DNA of 16,561 nt, from positions 1-16,561 of the forward strand of contig JBILTF010000049.1 of the NCBI GenBank assembly GCA_044371675.1. Reading direction: 5' to 3'. Below the pieces are notes generated by a model. The model did no database searches, was not told where the DNA came from, and was given only the letters and a program-made list of their open reading frames with translations. Shown here in pieces: positions 7,647 through 14,057 of the stretch (its first letter is position 1; each line of letters begins with the position of its first letter). This DNA comes from CAIZGX01 sp044371675. Its GTDB lineage: Bacteria > Bacteroidota > Bacteroidia > Flavobacteriales_D > Sanyastnellaceae. Made by a program: the position numbers and the translations under genes.

Positions 7647-8626
7647 ATTTTCGAAAGCTCGTTTTTCAAGAAGATAATTGCTGGAATAGCCGTAGCGTCT
7701 TCGTTGCGTAATTCAGCAAGATCTATTGTTAACCAGTCACCTAAGTGAATTAAGTAGTAAGCTCTTTCAAGTCTGCTTGAACCTTTCGCGTGGATTTCAA
7801 TAATCGTATCGCACTTTTCAGCCATTAATTTTTTACAGATGTCCATGCGAATTTGTGAACGCTTGTGATCATCTTCTGTGCGAAGCATCAAAACAGCAAC
7901 GCGGTTATCTCCGCCTGTCCAACCCACCAACTCGTTATGATTCATCTCTGGAAAAACGTGGTGCCAACAAAGCATTTTCGAGTTCTCGTTGATTTGTTGT
8001 CTCCAACGAATAGCAACACCTTCGTAGCTAGCTTCGCTGTATAAAACTGGAATGCGAGAAACAATTTTCTCTGCGATTGATTTCGTTTCGGTGCGAATGT
8101 TCGCGATTTCAGCATGAATCAAATCGATTGAATTGCTGATTTCCGCTTCGAAGTTTCCGTTGTAAATTCCGTAAGCTTTCAAGGTGAATAACACTTGAAC
8201 AGAGCTATAACCGAACATACTTCTTGGCGGTTGTCCACCCGGAATTATGATGCAGTTGTATCCGTCTGCTGCCGCTGCTGCCGCAATTTTACCACCACTT
8301 GTGATACAAGAAATGGTTGCGCCTTTTGCTTTCGCTTCGTTGTATGCTGCAACAGTTTCTTCTGTTTCACCGCTATAACTAGAAATAATAACCAATGTCT
8401 TAGGGCCTACGAATGCAGGAAGAACGTAGTCGTTCGTGCAAAGAATAGGCAGGCAGCAATCGTCTGCTACCAATTGAGAAACAATCTTTCCGCCGATACC
8501 TGAACCTCCTAAACCAGAGATAACAATGTTCTCAAATTGTTTGTCGGTGTTTGTGAATGTCGCGCTTTGACCTATTGCCAAGGCTTCTTTCAAATGTGTT
8601 GGAAAAGCTTCTACTAATGATTTCAT
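7643..8626 (-). CDS. SIS-domain bifunctional phosphoglucose/phosphomannose isomerase family protein
   Basis: A 327-residue cytosolic enzyme of the archaeal-type PGI/PMI family, which interconverts glucose-6-P or mannose-6-P with fructose-6-P. Two SIS domains are present. Features in order: GGSGIGG (40-46), the phosphate-binding SSYSGETEET (82-91), PPRSMFGY with R135, NENSK with E214, and PEMNHNEL with H230. E214 and H230 are 16 residues apart, matching the catalytic Glu/His pair of the characterised archaeal enzyme. Start: an in-frame TTG at 8647 falls inside the TACATTTG promoter element, so the ATG at 8626 is preferred. An alanine-rich run at 115-120 is unremarkable. It may supply fructose-6-P or mannose-6-P for envelope sugars, though it has its own promoter apart from the glycan operon. 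Substrate preference is inferred from family. Confidence 0.9.
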   Translation of the reverse strand: MKSLVEAFPTHLKEALAIGQSATFTNTDKQFENIVISGLGGSGIGGKIVSQLVADDCCLPILCTNDYVLPAFVGPKTLVIISSYSGETEETVAAYNEAKAKGATISCITSGGKIAAAAAADGYNCIIIPGGQPPRSMFGYSSVQVLFTLKAYGIYNGNFEAEISNSIDLIHAEIANIRTETKSIAEKIVSRIPVLYSEASYEGVAIRWRQQINENSKMLCWHHVFPEMNHNELVGWTGGDNRVAVLMLRTEDDHKRSQIRMDICKKLMAEKCDTIIEIHAKGSSRLERAYYLIHLGDWLTIDLAELRNEDATAIPAIIFLKNELSKI

Positions 8627-8644
8627 TTTAAAAAATTTAAGATG

Positions 8645-8652
8645 CAAATGTA
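8645..8652 (-). promoter_or_regulatory. Candidate -7 element (TACATTTG) for the isomerase-lipB operon
   Basis: A minus-strand exact match to TAnnTTTG, in the 39-nt gap between the peptidase-like gene and the isomerase gene. It is followed by an 18-nt leader, CATCTTAAATTTTTTAAA, then ATG. The A/T-rich leader without Shine-Dalgarno is typical of Flavobacteria. A -33 TTG at standard spacing is not evident. Confidence 0.5.
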
Positions 8653-8665
8653 CAATTCAAACGGG

Positions 8666-9946
8666 TTACTTCCTTCTAAGAACACCCTTCTCTTCGCAAA
8701 GTTTAGCCAAAGGGGCAAAATAAAACATAGCAGTACCTTTTTTTTCAGCTATGCTTAACAAATCGTGTTCACCGTCTGACCAATTGATGAGGTGCATCAT
8801 GTTGTGAATCATTTGTCGCTGGTCTGTGTTCGGCATGTTCGAAGTCGGATACAATCCGCGCTTACCCAATTGCGGTTCTCCGTATTGAACAACTGCTTCG
8901 TAGGTTTCGTTTATTTCAAGGGCCAATACCATTTGGAATAAAATTTCTACTCCCTCTTCCATAGCAGGAATGGAAATGAAATCGCGGTTATCCAAAGATG
9001 TGTGGTATTGCGCATAACGCTGGTAAGGCGTGCGCATGAATGAACCCACAGGCAAATTGTAGCCTGGAGAACAAAACTGACGCTCGTCGCTTCCTCCCAC
9101 AGAAAATTCTAAATCGTTCCACTGCAGTGGGAGTTGATTTAAAATGTGTTTGCTAATGCGGTCTACCAATGCGTTTCCTTGGCGTGAATTCTTGTAATGA
9201 ATTTTTCCAGCATCGCCGCAGCACGTGAGTACCCAACCTGCTTGAAGCTTTTCTTTCAACGCTTGTCCGTTCTTCGATAAGTATGCAATTGAACCAATGG
9301 TTTCCGGGGCAAGAACAAATCGATAGGTATATTTTCTTTGTGGAAGGGCGGCAAGTTTTTCATAGAGCGTGGCTAAGACCAAAGGACCGCTGAGCTCGTT
9401 GTTCGCCATGCTCGGGTGACACAAGTACGAGTAGAATAAAATCTCTTTTTCTGAATCGCCTTTAAGTATTGCTTCACCATATGTAAGGCTACCTTGAGTT
9501 AATTCCGATTGAATAACCACGCGATACATTCCTTCTTTTGGAAGGGAAATCCATTCGTTGTGCGAAAGGCAGAATCCCCATTTTTCTTCATAGTACGAAG
9601 TCACATATGGAATGGCTGTTGGCTGTTCTGGAAGTGTGAAGATGTGTTTCGAAAGTTCTTCGTGCGTGACTTCCATGTCGACAGGAGTTGAATAATTCAA
9701 CACGTGTAGATTATTCAATTTGAAATCGGCAACTTTCCTTCCATCTGGGGTAAGGATGAATGCGTCTTGAATGTTCCATTCTTTCGGAATTTCCCAATCG
9801 TGCACTTGGGTTCCGGTAGGAACTTCTGTTAATTCAAAAGGAACAATTTCCTGCAGAATACGGAACGATTCACGCAGTCCGTTTCCAGTGATGCTTCGGC
9901 AGATGGGCCAAAGTCTTTCAAAATATGTTGCTAGTTTTTTCTGCAT
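8666..9946 (-). CDS. DUF4910/DUF2172 family M28-like aminopeptidase-fold protein
   Basis: A 426-residue cytosolic protein, recognised by the N-terminal LWPICRSITGNG segment and the M28-like zinc-peptidase motifs of the DUF4910/DUF2172 family. Candidate metal and catalytic positions are H177 in CHPSMANNELSGP, E215 in LAPETIGS, D287/E288 in GGSDERQF, and H315 in QYHTSLDN. The position that is usually the bridging Asp in M28 enzymes (NDNLSG) is N183 here (NNELSG). The C-terminus (about 350-426) looks like a winged-helix-type add-on. The ATG at 9946 lies one base after the SDR stop (TGATATG); a longer start at 9973 would overlap the SDR gene by 26 nt and adds no family sequence. Proteins of this family recur in surface-glycan loci. 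The substrate is unknown; a peptide, or an amide bond on an amino sugar, are both possible. Confidence 0.85.
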   Translation of the reverse strand: MQKKLATYFERLWPICRSITGNGLRESFRILQEIVPFELTEVPTGTQVHDWEIPKEWNIQDAFILTPDGRKVADFKLNNLHVLNYSTPVDMEVTHEELSKHIFTLPEQPTAIPYVTSYYEEKWGFCLSHNEWISLPKEGMYRVVIQSELTQGSLTYGEAILKGDSEKEILFYSYLCHPSMANNELSGPLVLATLYEKLAALPQRKYTYRFVLAPETIGSIAYLSKNGQALKEKLQAGWVLTCCGDAGKIHYKNSRQGNALVDRISKHILNQLPLQWNDLEFSVGGSDERQFCSPGYNLPVGSFMRTPYQRYAQYHTSLDNRDFISIPAMEEGVEILFQMVLALEINETYEAVVQYGEPQLGKRGLYPTSNMPNTDQRQMIHNMMHLINWSDGEHDLLSIAEKKGTAMFYFAPLAKLCEEKGVLRRK

Positions 9947-9947
9947 A

Positions 9948-10772
9948 TCACCAAACGGTCCAACCGCCTTCAACCTTCATGTTATCTCCGGTAACATACG
10001 AGGAAGCATCGCTGAGTAAATAAATGAGCGCGCTTGCCACTTCGTGATTGTAACTCAATCTTTCCATTGGAGAGAAGCGCGCGAAATTTTCTTCGAATTG
10101 CACTTCGTGATTGTTCCACACACCGTGCGGAGTAATCATGTTTACACGCACTTTCTTCGTTGCCCAATATGAAGCCAAGTATCTAGAAAGTGCGTCAATA
10201 CCGCCTTTCGAGGCGCTATAGGCGGCGGGGCAACCCAAAGAAGTTCCTTTGTATAAATTCTGATTTGGCGCTACCACGCTGTAGGTTGAAGGAATATTCA
10301 CAACACTTCCGCCGCCGTTCTCTGCCATGTGGCAGCCTATAATTTGACACATTAAAAACGTGCCTTTCAAATTCACATCAACAACTGTATCCCAATTTTC
10401 ATCGGACACACTTTCAAACGGTTCGAACTTTAAATGCGTTTTATTCTGATGCGCATTCACCAAACCGTCTATTCTTCCAAATAAAGAAAGCACACTTTCT
10501 TTCAACGCTTCAACAGAAGATCTGTTGGCCACATCGAGGACAAAACCAAGTGCTTTTGTATTGTTGCGTGCAGCGAGTTCATTTGCAAATTGAACGGGAT
10601 TAGCCAATTCAATATCTGCCGCAACAACTACTCCTCCGAATTGCGCAACAGCTTCGCAGAATGCCCTTCCCACCAATCCGCATGCACCGGTAATGACAAT
10701 AACTTTGTCCGTTAAATCGAATTTTTTCTTGAAGTCGATTTGCGTAGCGTCTGTTGTTCGAAGTTGTTCCAT
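9948..10772 (-). CDS. SDR family oxidoreductase, PtmA-like
   Basis: A 274-residue NAD(P)-dependent short-chain dehydrogenase. The cofactor loop is TGACGLVG (a TGxxxxxG variant of TGxxxGxG), followed by an acidic residue in VVVAADIE that favours NAD. The catalytic Y185-SAS-K189 motif is intact, with S162 in NIPSTYS. The region between S162 and Y185 is longer than in classical SDRs (VAPNQNLYKGTSLGCPAA), as in flagellin-modification protein PtmA of Campylobacter. The ATG at 10772 follows the aminotransferase stop by one base (TAACATG); a GTG at 10811 is rejected because it overlaps that gene by 38 nt and adds residues unlike the family. Position between a sugar-type aminotransferase and a peptidase-fold gene suggests it forms or reduces a keto-sugar intermediate. 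The exact substrate is unknown. Confidence 0.88.
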   Translation of the reverse strand: MEQLRTTDATQIDFKKKFDLTDKVIVITGACGLVGRAFCEAVAQFGGVVVAADIELANPVQFANELAARNNTKALGFVLDVANRSSVEALKESVLSLFGRIDGLVNAHQNKTHLKFEPFESVSDENWDTVVDVNLKGTFLMCQIIGCHMAENGGGSVVNIPSTYSVVAPNQNLYKGTSLGCPAAYSASKGGIDALSRYLASYWATKKVRVNMITPHGVWNNHEVQFEENFARFSPMERLSYNHEVASALIYLLSDASSYVTGDNMKVEGGWTVW

Positions 10773-10773
10773 G

Positions 10774-12114
10774 TTAATTAATTTTTCGGAAAACAGGCTT
10801 AATTTCTTCACCCACTAAATACTTTTCTACTCCGTCTTCCAGCGCTCGTTCAAATACTTCGCAACTTTCATCGAAAGCTGCAAGCATGAAATCTATATCG
10901 TCATGAGTGTGTGAAAAACTTGGAGAAAGAATTCCTTGATAAAGAACTCCGCGTTGGATCATTTCCTGCATGAACAGTGTTCTATAAAACAAACACGGCT
11001 CTTTCTTTTGGTTCTTCACCACCAATCCAACACACCAATTGAAACCTGTAAACGCGAAATAATCTTCCAATTTTCTTCGAGATAAAATTCCTTTCACACC
11101 GTTCATGAAGTAATCTCCAATGGCGTGGTTGTGTTGAATAACTGGATTGTGTTCAAACACATTAATTGTGGCTAGAGCAGCAGCAATTCCATGTGTTTCA
11201 CCACCATGTGTAGTGCTCACTAAAAATACTTTCGGCTCGCCTTTTCTTCGAATACCGCCGTATTCCATGATCTCTTTTTTTCCTGTTAAAGCACAGAATG
11301 AAAATCCGTTTGCGATCCCTTTTCCCCATGTGCAGAAATCGGGTTCTGCATTGAATTTTTTTATGGATCCTGGAAAATCAGATTTGAATCCCGTAATCAT
11401 TTCATCCATGATCCACATTGCGCCGTTCTTGTGCGCAAGGTCAATAGCCTTTTGATAGAAATCAGGTTCTAATACATTCCACTTTTCTGGTTCTGAAATG
11501 ACACAGGCTATTTGTCCCGGATATTCATTGAACATGCGTTCCAAATCTTCCAACGAGTCTTCTTTGTAGGTAACAGTGAATTGCTTTATTTCTTTCGGAA
11601 TACCGAAATCACATGCGGTAGAGCCAATGAACCAATCGTCGTAGCTGTAGAACGGATGCTCAGCTGGTCGGGCAATCAAATGCTTTCCAGTGTATGCGCG
11701 AGAAAGTTTAATAGCAGCAGTCGTTGCCACTGAACCGTTCTTCGCGAATTTGATCATGTCGTGCTGTGGAACAAGCGAGAGAAACTTCTCTGCCATTTCC
11801 ATTTCGATTACACTTGGACGGGTGAAGTTCACTCCTTTCTCCAATTGCTTTCTCACCGCTTCCAAGACAGGCTCATAGGCATGTCCCAAAGAAACAGAAT
11901 ACAAACCCATAAGGGTATCTAAATATTTGTTGCCATCTAAATCCCAACAATACACCCCTTTTGCGTGAGTAATGGCAGCGGGGGATTTAATGGGGAATTG
12001 ATCGTCACCCTTGGAATAAGTATGTGCCCCCCCAGGAATTAAATCGTGAATTTTCTTTCTATACTCATCGCTTTTAGCGAAGTTGTCAATGTGTGGAAGG
12101 GTGATCGTTTTCAT
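10774..12114 (-). CDS. Class III PLP-dependent aminotransferase, glutamate-1-semialdehyde aminomutase-like
   Basis: A 446-residue fold-type I PLP enzyme. D237 in MDEMITGF and K265 in WGKGIANG are the cofactor-binding Asp and Schiff-base Lys; their 28-residue spacing equals that in glutamate-1-semialdehyde aminomutase (GSAM). FAKNGSVATTAAIKLSRAYTG (about 124-144) is the phosphate-binding region. It starts with PGGAHTYSKG near 28-37, as in GSAM-like enzymes. The usual EPVxGNMG segment is replaced by SEPEKWNVLEP, so a dedicated hemL role is unlikely. Genomic position between an SpsF-like cytidylyltransferase (4-nt ATGA overlap) and an SDR argues for transamination of a keto-sugar or similar precursor of a surface glycan. 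Family is firm; substrate is inference. Confidence 0.9.
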   Translation of the reverse strand: MKTITLPHIDNFAKSDEYRKKIHDLIPGGAHTYSKGDDQFPIKSPAAITHAKGVYCWDLDGNKYLDTLMGLYSVSLGHAYEPVLEAVRKQLEKGVNFTRPSVIEMEMAEKFLSLVPQHDMIKFAKNGSVATTAAIKLSRAYTGKHLIARPAEHPFYSYDDWFIGSTACDFGIPKEIKQFTVTYKEDSLEDLERMFNEYPGQIACVISEPEKWNVLEPDFYQKAIDLAHKNGAMWIMDEMITGFKSDFPGSIKKFNAEPDFCTWGKGIANGFSFCALTGKKEIMEYGGIRRKGEPKVFLVSTTHGGETHGIAAALATINVFEHNPVIQHNHAIGDYFMNGVKGILSRRKLEDYFAFTGFNWCVGLVVKNQKKEPCLFYRTLFMQEMIQRGVLYQGILSPSFSHTHDDIDFMLAAFDESCEVFERALEDGVEKYLVGEEIKPVFRKIN

Positions 12115-12872
12115 TTCACAATTTTATCTTCTCGTAATGATTTAGCGTAGCCCGCATTGATAATGCTTTCTTCGTTAATCCTTAATAATTCTGGTTTCGA
12201 TTCTAACAAATGTACAACATCGTGAATGTCAAAATCGCGAGTTCCAAATTCGGAAAAAATTGCTTCAACAAAAGCAAAATCAGCGAGAGTGTCGACAGAT
12301 AGCTTAAAGTTACAATTGTCATTCATCTTGCGGAAACCCAAGCTGAATTTTTTTGAATTTTTCACATATGGAATAACATGCTCACGTTCACTGTGGAGCT
12401 TTGCGTTTTGAAATGCACTCTCTAAAACGGTGAATCTTACCACTTCCACATCGAATCCGTCTTCCAAAAAACTTGGATCTTCGTTGCTGTTGGAAAACAG
12501 GTCTACTCCGAATTTCACAAACTGCTCATACACCCAATCGACGACACTTCCGTGATGGGTTGGGCAGTCGCTTGTAAGTCGAATGATGTTATCGCCTTCA
12601 TTCGCTTCAAAAAATTTCGCTGCTGAATAAAATCGATCGAGGACATCCCAATCTGAACCTCGATAGACTAAAATGTTGTTTTGATTGCAATAATTTTCGA
12701 GTGCATCGTCTTCAACATTCGTCGATGTTACCACTGCAATTTTATCGATACACTTCGCTTGAGAAACGCGATTGATGAGGATTTGAATAATTGGAATACC
12801 GTTTATTTCCTTCAGAACTTTTCCGGCTAACCGGGTGGAACCCATTCGGGCTTGAAGGAGCGCGAGATTCAT
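12111..12872 (-). CDS. SpsF-like cytidylyltransferase (CMP-sugar synthetase family)
   Basis: A 253-residue nucleotidyltransferase of the acylneuraminate cytidylyltransferase/SpsF family. The N-terminal nucleotide-binding signature LLQARMGSTRLAGKVL (Q7, R9, R14, K18) is intact, with LAGK in place of the common LPGK. AVVTST near 46-51 and IIRLTSDCPTHHGSVVDWV around 95 are standard for the family. Members usually activate nonulosonic or related acidic sugars with CTP, but for the SpsF subgroup the sugar is mostly unassigned. Its ATG shares one base with the GNAT stop (TAATG), and its stop overlaps the aminotransferase start by 4 nt, so these three genes are translationally linked. Expected role: producing the CMP-activated donor for the operon's glycosyltransferase. 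Confidence 0.88.
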   Translation of the reverse strand: MNLALLQARMGSTRLAGKVLKEINGIPIIQILINRVSQAKCIDKIAVVTSTNVEDDALENYCNQNNILVYRGSDWDVLDRFYSAAKFFEANEGDNIIRLTSDCPTHHGSVVDWVYEQFVKFGVDLFSNSNEDPSFLEDGFDVEVVRFTVLESAFQNAKLHSEREHVIPYVKNSKKFSLGFRKMNDNCNFKLSVDTLADFAFVEAIFSEFGTRDFDIHDVVHLLESKPELLRINEESIINAGYAKSLREDKIVK

Positions 12873-13405
12873 TATTTTTTCGGATTGAATAATGAAAGGT
12901 AGATTTTATCCCACAGCCTACCCTCTTTAAATACGTGATTCACAAATCTTCCCTCAACTTGAAAGCCAAGGTTTTCATACAATTTCAAAGCCCTCGGATT
13001 GTTCTCAAAAACGGCCAGGGTGATTTTATTCAAGTTTAAGTCTTCAAATATGTATTGAATAACAAGGTTCATGGATTCAAATCCCAAGCCTCTTCCGCGC
13101 GCAGAATCTTCACCAATGATTAAACCGAGTTCACAGTTCCGAGCCATCCAATCAATGCGGTCCACTTTCACATTTCCGATATGCCGATTGCTCTCTTTTT
13201 CGCACAGCGCAAAAAAGATTGTATTCTGATACCTCAGGGCACCGTTTACATAATTGATAAGTTCTTGTTGTGTGATTGGAAAATATCCAGAAGCTAAACC
13301 CCTCGTTACTTCGGTGTTGTTTAACCATTTCAAATAAATCTCGTTTGCATCTTCAATGGTCAGAGGACGCAGATAAACTTGATTTCCCTCTAAAAATTTA
13401 ATCAT
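12872..13405 (-). CDS. GNAT family N-acetyltransferase (RimJ/RimL type)
   Basis: A 177-residue acyl-CoA-dependent acyltransferase. The protein opens with VYLRPLTIEDANEIY (RimJ/RimL-like) and has the acetyl-CoA P-loop R103-G-R-G-L-G108 followed by an alpha helix (FESMNLVIQYIF). The C-terminal motif B, FENNPRALKLYENLGF, is canonical. GNAT enzymes in sugar loci (for example PseH in pseudaminic acid synthesis) acetylate amino groups on nucleotide-linked sugars; here the preceding and following genes suggest acylation of the amino group placed by the aminotransferase. The ATG overlaps the GT2 stop (ATGA), and the stop shares a base with the next ATG. A ribosomal-protein or antibiotic target cannot be excluded from sequence, but the operon position argues against it. 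Confidence 0.88.
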   Translation of the reverse strand: MIKFLEGNQVYLRPLTIEDANEIYLKWLNNTEVTRGLASGYFPITQQELINYVNGALRYQNTIFFALCEKESNRHIGNVKVDRIDWMARNCELGLIIGEDSARGRGLGFESMNLVIQYIFEDLNLNKITLAVFENNPRALKLYENLGFQVEGRFVNHVFKEGRLWDKIYLSLFNPKK

Positions 13406-14046
13406 CTGTTATGCTTCTGATTTAATTTCAGTTGAGAGACAGTCATTTTCTGATTGTCTTTCGTGAGGTTATTTTCGTGCATGCGATATCTGTACAACGG
13501 CACTGGAATATGATAGATTCCATAACCCGCTTGCTCCCACCTAATTCGTAAATCCTCTTCTTCACGCGCCGTGAAATTCTCGTCGTAGAGTCCAATGTTG
13601 AAGAGATGGTCTTTCCGAAACATTATTCCACAAGCAATAGGTTTCTCTCTCGAAGAAATGTGTTCAAGGTGCTGCCCTCTTTCATTCACCACAAAATAAT
13701 CTATTGCCACCGCATCGAAGGCGTTGTTCTCGTTGAGGAATAAATTCTGTGAACGAAGCGCTTCCGAATGCAGGTAATCGTCTGCATCTAAAAATGCAAC
13801 GAACTGTCCGCGTGCCTTACGAATTCCAAAATTCCGAGCACCTGCTAAACCCAAATTCTCACTTAAATTAAATACCCTTACAACGTCAGAATAGTTCTCC
13901 AGGATCTGGCAAGTAGCATCTGTTGAGGCATCATCGACAACAATGATTTCGTATTCCGATTTTGCGAGCGACTGGTCAAGCGCACTGCGAATAGCGCGTT
14001 CGATATAATGGGCATAATTGTAGGTCGTAATAATGAGCGATACCAT
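13402..14046 (-). CDS. Short GT2 family glycosyltransferase
   Basis: A 214-residue GT-A fold glycosyltransferase. SLIITTYNYAHYIERAI opens the nucleotide-binding fold, with D38-D39 in VVDDAS, the metal-binding D87-A-D89 in FLDADDYL, and the likely catalytic E164-D165 in REEEDLRIRW. It is shorter than many GT2 enzymes because it stops soon after the core domain, with no membrane anchor; the end (QLKLNQKHNR) is basic and may contact the membrane. The gene starts 11 nt after the wzc stop and overlaps the GNAT gene by 4 nt. It probably adds one sugar to a lipid-linked glycan on the cytosolic face of the inner membrane. Donor and acceptor are unknown. Confidence 0.92.
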   Translation of the reverse strand: MVSLIITTYNYAHYIERAIRSALDQSLAKSEYEIIVVDDASTDATCQILENYSDVVRVFNLSENLGLAGARNFGIRKARGQFVAFLDADDYLHSEALRSQNLFLNENNAFDAVAIDYFVVNERGQHLEHISSREKPIACGIMFRKDHLFNIGLYDENFTAREEEDLRIRWEQAGYGIYHIPVPLYRYRMHENNLTKDNQKMTVSQLKLNQKHNR

Positions 14047-14057
14047 GGCTTAGGCTA

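Noticed and set aside
8262..8285. GCT/GCC/GCA-rich run that looks like a short repeat
   Set aside because: It encodes a short alanine-rich helix in the isomerase; codons are mixed and there is no regular unit.
8627..8647. TTG start extending the isomerase by seven residues
   Set aside because: The TTG is part of the TACATTTG element and the added residues (LKFFK) come from the A/T-rich leader.
9947..9973. Longer start for the DUF4910 protein
   Set aside because: It would overlap the SDR coding region by 26 nt, and the ATG one base after the SDR stop fits the coupling seen elsewhere in the operon.
10773..10811. GTG start extending the SDR by 13 residues into the aminotransferase gene
   Set aside because: The added residues are the out-of-frame tail of the aminotransferase gene, and a good ATG follows the stop by one base.
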